A program made the position numbers and the translations under genes. 64,000 nucleotides of DNA from Haliscomenobacter sp041740695. Its GTDB lineage: Bacteria > Bacteroidota > Bacteroidia > Chitinophagales > Saprospiraceae. Of the stretch, positions 25,507 through 34,747 are shown in pieces. The stretch's first letter is position 1, and each line of letters begins with the position of its first letter. The stretch covers positions 1 through 64,000 of the forward strand of contig NZ_JBGSLK010000079.1 of NCBI RefSeq assembly GCF_041740695.1, read 5' to 3'. The notes below the pieces were generated by a model, which saw only the letters and a list, made by a program, of their open reading frames with translations, ran no database searches and was not told the DNA's origin.

Positions 25507-28500
25507 ATGAAAAAAATACTGAAAAGACTGTTGTTGGCGCTCGGAGTGCTTTTGTTGTTATTTGTTGGGACAGCTTTGGCAATTCCCTACTTTTTTAAAG
25601 ATGAAATCCTGGCCAAGGCTAAGGAAGCCATCAACGCCAACCTGAATGCTAAGGTAGATTTTTCGGATGCAAGCCTCAGTATGTGGAGTACTTTCCCCAA
25701 TTTGGGGTTGACTATGGACAGTTTTACTTTAGAAGGCATCGACGCATTTGCGGGTGTAAAACTGGCCGATGTAAAAAAAATGACCCTCGCCCTCGATTTT
25801 TGGTCGGTTTGGAATGGCATGGATCCGATCAAAATCAAATCGGTAACGGTGGATGAACCCAAAATTCACGTATTGGTAACCAAAGAAGGCCTTGCCAACT
25901 ACGACGTTGCCAAACCAACGGATGACACCAGCACCACAACCACCGACTTCAAAATAGACCTGGAAGACTACCGCATCAACAATGGCAGCCTCATTTACGA
26001 TGACGCGAGTATGAGTGCCTACGTAGTTGCAAAGGGCCTCAATCACAGTGGTTCGGGCGACCTTACTGCAATGATCTATGACCTCGATACCAAAACTGAA
26101 ATAGATTCCCTGACGGTTACTTACGGGGGCATGAGTTACCTGAGCAAGGCCAAAACTGCCCTGGATGCCATTTTTCAGGTAGACCAAAACCAAAGTAAAT
26201 ACACCCTGAAAGACAACGACCTGCGGGTCAATGCCCTACATTTGCAGGCCGATGGTTGGGTGCAATTGCCCGATGAAGACAACGTGTTGATGGATTTGAC
26301 CTTCAATGCACCTGAAAATGACTTCCGCAATTTGTTTTCGATCATCCCTGGTGCCTATTTGCAAGGCTACGAGCAGGTCAAGGTCGACGGCAAATTTGCG
26401 CTGGATGGTGAAGTGAAAGGCACCTATAACGCGGTGACTGAACAAATGCCCGCCTTCAAAATCAACATTGGTGTGGACAACGGCCGGGTTAAATACCCCG
26501 ATTTACCCCTGTCCATTGCCAACATCAATGCCAAAGGCAGCATTGTCAGCCCGGGCAGCGATATGGACCAAATGATCATCGATTTTTCCAAATTTGCGCT
26601 CAAAATTGGGAGCAACCCGATCGAGTCCCGCTTTATTCTCAAAACGCCGATGTCTGATCCAGATGTTGACGCCAAGGTCAAGGGGATTCTTAATTTGGCC
26701 GAACTAGCCAAAGCATTTCCTATGGAAGGTTTGGAAGACTTGCGCGGTAAAATCACTGCCGATGTGGTCATGCGGGCCCGGCAGTCGCAAATCGAAAAAC
26801 AACAATACGAGAGTGTAGACATGCGTGGCAACGCCCGTGTAGAAGGTATGGCTTACCGTGGCGCTGGTTTGCCAGTGGTCAACATCCAGGATGCCCAAAT
26901 GACCTTCAGCCCGCAGTTTGTGGATTTGAGCCGTTTTGTAGGCAAGTTGGGCAAAAGTGACATCCAGGCCAGTGGTCGCATCAACAACATTCTGGCTTAC
27001 TTTTCGCCTAGCAAAACCATGACGGGCAATTTAACCGCCCGCTCGCATTATTTTGACGCCAATGAATGGATGCCAGCCGAAGAAAGCAGCAGCACGGTAA
27101 GCGCAGCAGCGCTTTCGGGATCAGGCACAACTACTGCTTCCACCGAGATTTTTGACCGTTTTGATTTTGGGGTTGATGCCCAAGTGGACAAACTCGTATA
27201 CGACAAATATACCTTGCTCAATAGCATAGCCAAGGGCCAAATCAGCCCCAATCGCATGAACATCAGTTCGGCGTACACTCAGATCCAGGACAGCGACATC
27301 GCGGTTAACGGGACGATTACCAATGTGTTTGACTACCTCTTCAAAGGGGGCACTTTGGGCGGGAACATCAACCTCAATTCCAATAAACTGGACCTCAATC
27401 AGTTTATGACGGAATTCACCGGAACCCCTTCCAGTGCTCCAGTAGCCGATGCTCCAGCTGAAGAATACGGCGTCATCCTGGTGCCCGACAACATCGATGT
27501 CAACATCAATGCCACTGCTGGACAGGTTCTGTACACCAACATGACCCTCGACAACATCAAAGGTCATCTGGAAGTAGCCGATAAAGCAGTAGAATTGCAC
27601 GATGTAAGTGCCAACACGCTGGGTGGAACCATCGGTTTTTCGGGTTTGTACGACACCAAAAGTGAAAAAAATCCAATGTACAACATGCGTTTGGACATGT
27701 CCAAAATGGATTTCCAAAAAACCTTCAAGACTTTCAACTCCTTCCGCATCCTGGCCCCAATTGGTGCATTCATCAACGGCGTGTTCAATACCAGTTTGGT
27801 GCTAAAGGGCAACTTGAAAGACAACATGATGCCCGACCTCAGCACCGTAGATGCCAAAGGCTTTTTGGAAACCGTCAACGGCGTAGTGAAAGGGTTTAAA
27901 CCCCTCGACGCCATCGGCCAAGCCCTCGACATTGCCGAAATCAAAAAAGACTTGCTCTTCAACACTAAAAACTGGGTGGCTATTCGCGAAGGGGGAATTG
28001 ATGTAAGTGCATTTGACGTCAAAGTGAAAGACATCCAAATGACCATCGCCGGGCGTCATACCATCAATCAGGTCATCGATTATACCGTTAAACTCAAAAT
28101 TCCGAAAAAATACCTGGATCAAAACCCGGCTGGAAAACTGGCCGCCGCCGGCTGGAAACAACTGAAGCAACAAGCTTCCAAGGTTGGGATACAAATGCAG
28201 GAATCAGAGTTTGTGAATGTATTGGTCAACCTCAGCGGGAATGTCAACAGTCCCAAAACGCAGTTCAATCTGTTGGCCAGTGATGGCGAAACCGTGGCCA
28301 CCGATGCGGTGAAAAACGCCATAAACGATGAATTCGACGCGCAGAAGAAAAAGCTGGAAGAAGATGCCAAAAAGAAAATGGCTGAAACCGAGGCCAAAGC
28401 AAAGGAAATGGTAGGCAAAGCCGCCGACTCTCTGCGCAACTCGGCTCAGCGGGAAATTGACAAGAAAAAAGCGGAACTGGAAGCCAAGGCCCGTGAAAAA

Positions 28501-28689
28501 ATTGGCAAAGAATTGGGCAGCAAAATGACCGATACCCTAGGCAAAAAAGCCCAGGAAAAACTAGGCGAGGTGATCGACAAGGGCAAAACCAAGGAAGAAG
28601 TGGACAAAGTCAAAAATGAATTGGAGAAATTCAATCCATTTAAGAAGAAAAAGCCGGCTGCGGATACAACCGGAGTGAAGAAAAACTGA
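25507..28689 (+). CDS. AsmA-family protein with long charged C-terminal tail
   Basis: 1060 residues. An N-terminal membrane anchor (about 7-30, ALGVLLLLFVGTALAIPYFF) is followed by FKDEILAKAKEAINANLNAKV, the usual AsmA entry. A repetitive beta-rich body of about 850 residues contains AsmA-type segments such as DLRGKITADV and an AsmA_2-like C-terminal region (NGVFNTSLVLKGNLKDNMMP). AsmA relatives form bridge-like lipid-transfer grooves across the envelope. The last 120 residues (about 935-1055) are Lys/Glu/Ala-rich with 11-residue-like periodicity (KAKEMVGKAADSLRN), resembling LEA or apolipoprotein helices, which is unusual for AsmA proteins. Confidence 0.82.
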   Translation: MKKILKRLLLALGVLLLLFVGTALAIPYFFKDEILAKAKEAINANLNAKVDFSDASLSMWSTFPNLGLTMDSFTLEGIDAFAGVKLADVKKMTLALDFWSVWNGMDPIKIKSVTVDEPKIHVLVTKEGLANYDVAKPTDDTSTTTTDFKIDLEDYRINNGSLIYDDASMSAYVVAKGLNHSGSGDLTAMIYDLDTKTEIDSLTVTYGGMSYLSKAKTALDAIFQVDQNQSKYTLKDNDLRVNALHLQADGWVQLPDEDNVLMDLTFNAPENDFRNLFSIIPGAYLQGYEQVKVDGKFALDGEVKGTYNAVTEQMPAFKINIGVDNGRVKYPDLPLSIANINAKGSIVSPGSDMDQMIIDFSKFALKIGSNPIESRFILKTPMSDPDVDAKVKGILNLAELAKAFPMEGLEDLRGKITADVVMRARQSQIEKQQYESVDMRGNARVEGMAYRGAGLPVVNIQDAQMTFSPQFVDLSRFVGKLGKSDIQASGRINNILAYFSPSKTMTGNLTARSHYFDANEWMPAEESSSTVSAAALSGSGTTTASTEIFDRFDFGVDAQVDKLVYDKYTLLNSIAKGQISPNRMNISSAYTQIQDSDIAVNGTITNVFDYLFKGGTLGGNINLNSNKLDLNQFMTEFTGTPSSAPVADAPAEEYGVILVPDNIDVNINATAGQVLYTNMTLDNIKGHLEVADKAVELHDVSANTLGGTIGFSGLYDTKSEKNPMYNMRLDMSKMDFQKTFKTFNSFRILAPIGAFINGVFNTSLVLKGNLKDNMMPDLSTVDAKGFLETVNGVVKGFKPLDAIGQALDIAEIKKDLLFNTKNWVAIREGGIDVSAFDVKVKDIQMTIAGRHTINQVIDYTVKLKIPKKYLDQNPAGKLAAAGWKQLKQQASKVGIQMQESEFVNVLVNLSGNVNSPKTQFNLLASDGETVATDAVKNAINDEFDAQKKKLEEDAKKKMAETEAKAKEMVGKAADSLRNSAQREIDKKKAELEAKAREKIGKELGSKMTDTLGKKAQEKLGEVIDKGKTKEEVDKVKNELEKFNPFKKKKPAADTTGVKKN

Positions 28690-28720
28690 GTCTTTTTGGT
28701 GCTATTGCCGAGCACCCATC

Positions 28721-28816
28721 TTAGGTGATTCTTAAGTGTCTGTGGTTTCTTAGGTGGTGAAAATAAGTCGCGTTCTTTTTCACCACCTAAGAAACTTAAG
28801 GCACCTAAGTCACACC
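28721..28816. repeat. Family B inverted repeat
   Basis: The inner arms 28746-28763 and 28776-28794 match almost perfectly (TTTCTTAGGTGGTGAAAA). The outer parts, AGGTGATTCTTAAGTGTC against CTTAAGGCACCTAAGTC, are imperfect. The loop is TAAGTCGCG followed by a T-run. It lies 31 bp after the AsmA stop and before a same-strand gene. Confidence 0.88.
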
Positions 28817-28859
28817 CAAGCCGTAGTTTAGCAGAGCATTTTACCTGAAATTACAGCAT

Positions 28860-30461
28860 ATGCGCATCCTTTACTTTACCCTCCTCCTTTTCTGCTCAGC
28901 TCAGATTTGGGCACAAGACACCAAAAAAGCCATCACTTTACCCGATTGGCCCGTCAAACCCACTGCCCTGAGCTCCCTCAATTCCCCCCAACGCGACATC
29001 AACCTGTCTATCACCCCCAATGGCCGCTTTTTGTACTTCATGAGTGGTCGGGGTCAACAGCCCTGGTCGCAATCCTCTACCAGCTACAAAGGTCGCCCCG
29101 AGTTTGATGGTGACATTTGGTACGCCGAAAAAAAGAACGGACAATGGGCCACGCCCCAATGTTTGCAAGCCCCCATCAATACGCACAGTGGAGAAGATGA
29201 ACCCAATATCTCCGCGGATGGCCAAACGGTATATTTCCAAAGTTGGCGCGACGATTGGGCGAGCACGGGCGGCCCTTACTACCGGGCAGAGCTTCGGGGC
29301 GAACGTTGGGAAAATCCACGCGGCTTGGGCACCGGGATTACGCGTTTTTTTCGCGGCACCGGGTTTACGGCCACCGACGGGATGTCCATTGCGCCCAATG
29401 GCAGGGTGATGGTAGTCGCTTGTGGCGGTGTGTACGACGGCCCCATGGATTTGTTTGTAAGTTGGAAAAACGAAGAAGGCATCTGGAGTGTGCCCGAACG
29501 CCTGGATGTATGCACTCGTGGGGATGAACGTTCGGTGTTCATCGGTGCGGATAGCAAAACCCTCTATTTCGCCTCGGATGGTTGGGGTGGTTTTGGTAAA
29601 CTGGATATTTTTAAAACTACCCTCGAAGGGGGCGCGACTACCGGAGAGTTGATCAACATCGGACAACCTTTCAACACCCCCAATGAAGATTATGGATTTT
29701 TGCTCGATGCCCCCCGCAACGATGTTTATTTTGTGCGGGAAGGCGACATTTATTATGCCAATTTGGGCAACAATGTAGATGCCCGGATCAAACCCGAAGC
29801 CGTTGTTATCATCAATGGAACGGTGCGCGAAAAAGGCAAAGGTGCCCTCGAATCCAACCTGTTTTTCCGCTTCGATGAAACGGATGACATCCTGACCAAA
29901 GCACGGAGCAATGGCCTGAGTGGCGAGTACTCCATGTCTTTGCCCCGTTATCCGGGCGAATACACCCTGCGCGTGAACTTCGCAGAGGGTTATCCATCGA
30001 TTGAACAAAAAGTGATCATTGATGAAAATACGCCGGAGGTTCTGGAAATTTCCTTTGAGGTGGATCCGGCAGCAACCAATGAACCTGTGGTAGAAAAACC
30101 TAAACCAGTTGTGGTCGCGAAGACGCCAGCGCAGCCCATGTCTTCCATCATCCTTTTTGCTTTTGACCAGGCTGTCATCAATGAAAGCAGCCGCACGGAT
30201 TTATTGGCGATTGCCGAAGCAGCCAAAAAGGTGGGCAGCTACACGTTGACCATCATTGGCCATACCGACGATGCAGGTTCCTCCGATTACAACCAAAAAT
30301 TGTCAGAACGACGTGCCAAGGTAGTGGCAGATTTTTTTGCCAGCCAGGGGCTTACCGCCAAGATTGCTGCAAAAGGGGAGTCTGTGCCAGCTGTAGCGAA
30401 CGACTCGGATGGGAACAAGGCGAAGAATAGAAGGGTGGAAGTGGTGCTGGAAATGATGTAA
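28860..30461 (+). CDS. OmpA-family lipid/peptidoglycan-associated protein with PD40 propeller
   Basis: 533 residues. A signal peptide (LLLFCSAQIWAQ) is followed by a beta-propeller of WD40-like PD40 repeats (about 30-310; for example ITPNGRFLYFMSG, ISADGQTVYFQSW, IGADSKTLYFASDGWGG). Then comes a carboxypeptidase-like beta domain (about 315-400) and an OmpA C-terminal domain (about 425-533) with the diaminopimelate-binding pattern GHTDDAGSSDYNQKLSERRA. It probably anchors an outer-membrane complex to peptidoglycan, as in the PorE/PorW-like proteins of Bacteroidota. It ends 16 bp before a family B repeat. Confidence 0.85.
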   Translation: MRILYFTLLLFCSAQIWAQDTKKAITLPDWPVKPTALSSLNSPQRDINLSITPNGRFLYFMSGRGQQPWSQSSTSYKGRPEFDGDIWYAEKKNGQWATPQCLQAPINTHSGEDEPNISADGQTVYFQSWRDDWASTGGPYYRAELRGERWENPRGLGTGITRFFRGTGFTATDGMSIAPNGRVMVVACGGVYDGPMDLFVSWKNEEGIWSVPERLDVCTRGDERSVFIGADSKTLYFASDGWGGFGKLDIFKTTLEGGATTGELINIGQPFNTPNEDYGFLLDAPRNDVYFVREGDIYYANLGNNVDARIKPEAVVIINGTVREKGKGALESNLFFRFDETDDILTKARSNGLSGEYSMSLPRYPGEYTLRVNFAEGYPSIEQKVIIDENTPEVLEISFEVDPAATNEPVVEKPKPVVVAKTPAQPMSSIILFAFDQAVINESSRTDLLAIAEAAKKVGSYTLTIIGHTDDAGSSDYNQKLSERRAKVVADFFASQGLTAKIAAKGESVPAVANDSDGNKAKNRRVEVVLEMM

Positions 30462-30477
30462 CTAAGCGCATCATTTC

Positions 30478-30572
30478 TGAGGTGATTCTTCGGTGGCTTA
30501 GGTTTCTTAGGTGGTGAAAATAAGTCGCTTTCTCACCACCTAAGAAACCTAAGCCACCAAAGAATCACCTTA
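30478..30572. repeat. Family B inverted repeat (best preserved)
   Basis: Arms 30478-30517 and 30533-30572 match at 38 of 40 positions. The loop is 15 bases and contains TAAGTCGCTTT. It occupies the whole convergent gap between the OmpA-like gene (stop 30461) and the LOG gene (stop 30580), a position suited to a bidirectional terminator. Confidence 0.94.
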
Positions 30573-30579
30573 GAGACAT

Positions 30580-31161
30580 TTACACATCCTCCTTTGTGAT
30601 CCACTTCGGCACATGAATCGGCTGATAATTGCGCATTTTTTCCAGCAACTCTTTAGGCTCGCGCGCATCCAGAATCAACCCCCGATTCTCCGTTTTGAGA
30701 AACTCATCCGTCACTGCCCGGCCCAAAAACTCAATCAGGCTATCATAAAAACTCAGGATATTGAGCAAACCCAGTGGTTTTTCGTGCAAACCCAATTGCG
30801 CCCAGGTACACAATTCAAACAACTCATCCAAAGTCCCAAACCCACCGGGCATGGCAATCGCCCCATCCGATAGTTCGAACATTTTCATTTTGCGCTCGTG
30901 CATGGTTTCAGTGTAGAGCATTTCAGTCACTCCGGTATGTTCTACTTCCTTGTGGGCCAAAAAATGAGGGATCACCCCAATCACTTTCCCGCCCTTTTCC
31001 AATACCGCATCGGCAATGACGCCCATGAGGCCGACTTTTCCACCCCCGTAAACCAAGGCGATGTTTTCTTGTGCCAACAACTCGCCCATTTGACGGGCTA
31101 CGTGGGTATATTTTGGGTCGGCACCGGTATTGGCTCCGCAAAAAACGGTTAATGCACGCAT
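30580..31161 (-). CDS. LOG-family cytokinin riboside 5'-monophosphate phosphoribohydrolase-like protein
   Basis: 193 residues, TIGR00730 (LOG) family, full length. The signature PGGFGTLDELFE is present, with GGGKVGLMG upstream and the N-terminal VFCGANTGADPKY. Bacterial LOG proteins hydrolyse nucleoside 5'-monophosphates to base and ribose 5-phosphate. Whether cytokinin-type substrates are used here is unknown. It stands alone, convergent with the OmpA-like gene and divergent from the rhamnosidase. Confidence 0.9.
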   Translation of the reverse strand: MRALTVFCGANTGADPKYTHVARQMGELLAQENIALVYGGGKVGLMGVIADAVLEKGGKVIGVIPHFLAHKEVEHTGVTEMLYTETMHERKMKMFELSDGAIAMPGGFGTLDELFELCTWAQLGLHEKPLGLLNILSFYDSLIEFLGRAVTDEFLKTENRGLILDAREPKELLEKMRNYQPIHVPKWITKEDV

Positions 31162-31321
31162 GAGTACTTTTTTTGCAAAGAAAAGCAGCCTGAATTACTC
31201 TGTGCCGTTTTTTCAAAAAAAATAATCTGGATTGGGGTAAATCGTGGAAAAATCAGGATATTTAATTCAACTGCCAATGAGCAAGCACACCCTATTCAGT
31301 AAAGTCCTACAACTACAAACC

Positions 31322-34054
31322 ATGTCAGCAAGAACATTCGTCCTTTTCGTCCTTTTTTTACCACTAACCCTCAACGCAATCGCGCCCCTGCAAGTAGCCC
31401 AACTAAGCTGCGAGTACCTGGAAAACCCATTGGGAATCGATGTCACCAAACCACGGTTGTCCTGGACTTTTAGCACCACGGCCCGCAACCAAAGCCAGTC
31501 TGCATACGAAATCGTCCTCCATACCGATCAAAAACAATTGGATCAAAATAAGGCGGCTACCTGGTCGACGGGTAAAATAAGCTCCTCCCAAAACTTACAC
31601 ATCGAATATACTGGGCCAGCGCTGCAATCCTTCACCCGCTATTTCTGGAAAGTAAAAGTATACAACCAAAACGGCGAAGCTTCGGAATGGAGCAAAACCG
31701 CCTGGTTTGAAACCGCCATGCTGAGTCCCAAAGATTGGCAGGCTCGTTGGATCAACGATGGCAGCACGCCACCCGCTCAGGAAGAAAAATACTACGAAGA
31801 CGACCCCATGCCGATGTTTCGGAAACCATTTGCGGTAGGCAAAAAAATCAGCTCAGCGCGTTTGTACATCAGTGGGCTGGGTTACCATGAGGCGTTTTTG
31901 AATGGACAAAAAATTGGGGATCATGTACTCGATCCGGGCTTTACCACTTTTCGCAAACAAGTCTTGTACGTGGTACACGACATCAGCAGCCAGGTGCAAA
32001 AAGGCAACAATATCTTTGGCGTCCAGTTGGGCAATGGCTGGTGGAACCCCTTGCCTTTGCGCATGTTTGGGCGTTGGGATTTGCGCAATTTCCAGGAAAC
32101 GGGCCGCCCTTGCCTGCGCGCCGAAATCCACCTCAAGTACAGCGATGGCAGCAAAGAAGTGATCGCCAGCAACGATACCTGGGAGACCGCTCCAGGTTCC
32201 ATCACGCGCAACAACGTGTACCTCGGCGAACACCAGGACGCGCGACTAGAGCGCTCCTTCAGCGAAACAAAATCCTGGTCAAAAGCAAGCCTATTCAAAG
32301 GCCCCAGTGGTGAACTGAGCGTGCAAATGCAGCCTCCCATCCGCATCACCAAAACGATTCGTCCGCGCAGCATCAAGTTGATTGGCAAAGACACTTTTTT
32401 GGTGGACATGGGGCAAAACTTTGCTGGGGTGGCCAGCTTCAAGGTCAAAGGCCCAGCGGGCACCAAAATCACCATGCGTTTTGGGGAAGACACCCTGAAA
32501 AATGGCCACTTGAACTGGTGGACCACCGTAGCCGGCCAAATCAAGGAAGCCTGGCGACTTAGTGGCGGCCCGGGAGCCCCAAAAACCGCCTGGCAAAAAG
32601 ACGAGTACATTTTGCGGGGCGATGCCCTAGCAGAAACCTTTGTGCCTCGCTTCACCTTTCACGGCTTTCGCTACATCGAGATCGTGGGCTGGCCGGGCCA
32701 GGCACCCAGCCTGGACGACATTCAAGGTTTGCGCATGAATACGGACTTATCGCCCAATGGCAGCTTTGAATGTTCCAATGCGATGTTCAACCAATTGCAT
32801 GAGGTGATTCAATGGACTTTTTTGAGCAATGTGTTCAGCGTCCAATCCGATTGCCCCGCCAGAGAAAAAATGGGCTACGGTGCCGATATGGTGGTGAGCT
32901 CCGAAGCGTTTTTGTACAACTACAACATGGCCAATTTTTACGGCAAGACTGTACGCGACTTTGCCAATGAACAGCGCCCCGAGGGTGGCATTACCGAGAT
33001 TGCCCCTTTTACCGGCATTGCCGATCGGGGCTATGGCGACTTGTCGGGGCCGCTGGGTTGGCAATTGGGCTTTCCTTTTTTGCAGAAGAAATTGTACGAG
33101 TTTTATGGCGACAAACGGGTGATCGAGCAATATTATCCGGCCTTTGAACGACAGATGACCTTCCTGCAAAGCAAGGCCGTAGACAATCTCTTCTACTGGG
33201 ACATCAGCGACCACGAAGCGCTGGACACCAAACCAGAAGCGCTCACGGCTGCTGCCTTTTATTACCACCACGCCCTGTTGATGACGGAGTTTTCGGAGAT
33301 TTTAGGCAAAAAAGAAGCGACCGAGAAATACCAAAAACTGGCTAACAACATCAAACGCGCTATCCAAAACCACTACCACGTGAATGGCACCGGGCGTTTT
33401 GACAATGCGACCCAGTCGGCGCAGTTGTTTGCCCTGTGGTACAAACTCGCTCCCGACCGCAAGCAGGCTTTGGAGGTGTTGTACCAGGAGTTTCAACGGC
33501 ATAAAATGCACGTTTCCACGGGCATTTTTTCCACCAAGTACCTCTTCGACGTGCTGCGAGAAGAAAACCTGAACGAGTGGGCGTACCAGATTGCGAACCA
33601 GCGCGATTACCCGGGATGGGGGGACATGCTGGCCAAAGGGGCTACCACTTTGTGGGAAACCTGGGGCGACCCTGGGTTCACCTATTCGGCCAATCACCCC
33701 ATGTTTGGCTCAATTGATGAATGGTTTTACCGCTCGCTGCTGGGCATCAACCCCGCTGCTCCCGGTTTTTCCAAAGTCATCATCAAGCCCCAACCTGCCG
33801 GGGATTTGACCTGGGCAAAAGGGGCGTATCAGTCGGTGCAGGGTACCATTGAAAGCGACTGGAAAATTCAGGGCACCACTTTCTCACTGCGTGTGAACAT
33901 TCCAGCAAATGTGCAGGCGGAGGTCTGGATCAAGTGTAAGGAGAATGGCCGCGTGACGGAGAGTGGAGTAGTTTTGAGTGGAGTGCAGTATCGGGATGGG
34001 TATGCGGTGGTGGAATTGGGTTCGGGGGAGTATCGGTTTGAGGCGGAACATTAA
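31322..34054 (+). CDS. Secreted alpha-L-rhamnosidase (GH78)
   Basis: 910 residues from the ATG at 31322, whose product begins with a clear signal peptide (MSARTFVLFVLFLPLTLNA). The in-frame ATG at 31244 would bury it. The order is typical of GH78: an N-terminal fibronectin-like domain (LSCEYLENPLGIDVTKPRLSW), beta-sandwich domains, then an (alpha/alpha)6 catalytic domain with SDCPAREKMGYGADM, its acid/base region near residue 540, and GATTLWETWGDPG near 780. A beta domain ends the chain. It releases terminal rhamnose from plant or microbial glycans. No SusC/SusD pair is adjacent. Confidence 0.92.
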   Translation: MSARTFVLFVLFLPLTLNAIAPLQVAQLSCEYLENPLGIDVTKPRLSWTFSTTARNQSQSAYEIVLHTDQKQLDQNKAATWSTGKISSSQNLHIEYTGPALQSFTRYFWKVKVYNQNGEASEWSKTAWFETAMLSPKDWQARWINDGSTPPAQEEKYYEDDPMPMFRKPFAVGKKISSARLYISGLGYHEAFLNGQKIGDHVLDPGFTTFRKQVLYVVHDISSQVQKGNNIFGVQLGNGWWNPLPLRMFGRWDLRNFQETGRPCLRAEIHLKYSDGSKEVIASNDTWETAPGSITRNNVYLGEHQDARLERSFSETKSWSKASLFKGPSGELSVQMQPPIRITKTIRPRSIKLIGKDTFLVDMGQNFAGVASFKVKGPAGTKITMRFGEDTLKNGHLNWWTTVAGQIKEAWRLSGGPGAPKTAWQKDEYILRGDALAETFVPRFTFHGFRYIEIVGWPGQAPSLDDIQGLRMNTDLSPNGSFECSNAMFNQLHEVIQWTFLSNVFSVQSDCPAREKMGYGADMVVSSEAFLYNYNMANFYGKTVRDFANEQRPEGGITEIAPFTGIADRGYGDLSGPLGWQLGFPFLQKKLYEFYGDKRVIEQYYPAFERQMTFLQSKAVDNLFYWDISDHEALDTKPEALTAAAFYYHHALLMTEFSEILGKKEATEKYQKLANNIKRAIQNHYHVNGTGRFDNATQSAQLFALWYKLAPDRKQALEVLYQEFQRHKMHVSTGIFSTKYLFDVLREENLNEWAYQIANQRDYPGWGDMLAKGATTLWETWGDPGFTYSANHPMFGSIDEWFYRSLLGINPAAPGFSKVIIKPQPAGDLTWAKGAYQSVQGTIESDWKIQGTTFSLRVNIPANVQAEVWIKCKENGRVTESGVVLSGVQYRDGYAVVELGSGEYRFEAEH

Positions 34055-34088
34055 GCAGCATAATTCATTTTATCCACTAAAGCACAAT

Positions 34089-34742
34089 ATGACAAACGAA
34101 ATCTACCTATTCAGCGGACTTGGCGCTGACGAAAGTGTTTTTCAGCGACTGGATTTTTCAAACTATTCGACAACTTTTATCAAATGGATAGCCCCATTAG
34201 GCCAAGAAACAATTGAACACTACGCCACAAGGCTGCTTGAGCAAATACCAACAGGGAGACCAATTCTGATTGGCCTTTCATTTGGTGGCATAATGGCTAT
34301 TGAAGTAGCCAAACAAATTGACACGACAAAGTTCATTTTGATCGCTTCCGCCAAAACCAAAAAAGAAATTCCATTTTACTACCGTATGGCTGGGCGAATT
34401 GGACTGCATAAATTATTGCCAGCAAGACTTTTAAAAAGCTCAAATGTCGTAACAGACTGGTTTTTTGGGGCAAAATCAAGCTTTGACAAACAACTATTAA
34501 AAGAAATTCTCCATAACACAGACCCGACTTTTTTGGAATGGGCCATTGATAAAATAGTCCATTGGACCAACCAAGAGCAGCCCGAAAATATTTTCCATAT
34601 TCACGGAGCAAAGGACCGAATTTTGCCTTTGAGTTTTGTAAATTGTGATGTTATAATAAAAAGCGCGGGACACTTAATGGTGTTGAATAAGTCGGAAGAG
34701 TTGAATGAAGTACTGTTAAATCAACTGCCACCTCAAAATTAG
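34089..34742 (+). CDS. Small alpha/beta hydrolase
   Basis: 217 residues from the ATG at 34089 (MTNEIYLFSGLGADESVF). The open frame upstream to 33978 overlaps the rhamnosidase and is not used. The nucleophile elbow is GLSFGG (Ser near residue 67), Asp lies in HGAKDRILP and the terminal His in SAGHLMVL, so a full Ser-Asp-His triad is visible. There is no lid domain and no signal peptide. Base composition is AT-richer than the flanking genes, which hints at separate ancestry. The substrate is unknown. It starts 35 bp after the rhamnosidase and ends 5 bp before the next gene. Confidence 0.82.
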   Translation: MTNEIYLFSGLGADESVFQRLDFSNYSTTFIKWIAPLGQETIEHYATRLLEQIPTGRPILIGLSFGGIMAIEVAKQIDTTKFILIASAKTKKEIPFYYRMAGRIGLHKLLPARLLKSSNVVTDWFFGAKSSFDKQLLKEILHNTDPTFLEWAIDKIVHWTNQEQPENIFHIHGAKDRILPLSFVNCDVIIKSAGHLMVLNKSEELNEVLLNQLPPQN

Positions 34743-34747
34743 AACAT

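Noticed and set aside
28938..30008. A 356-codon open frame on the minus strand
   Set aside because: It lies wholly inside the OmpA/PD40 gene, whose signal peptide and domains are clear; the antisense product has no recognisable pattern.
33978..34088. N-terminal extension of the alpha/beta hydrolase
   Set aside because: It overlaps the rhamnosidase end and gives a Trp/Arg-rich leader unlike any hydrolase.
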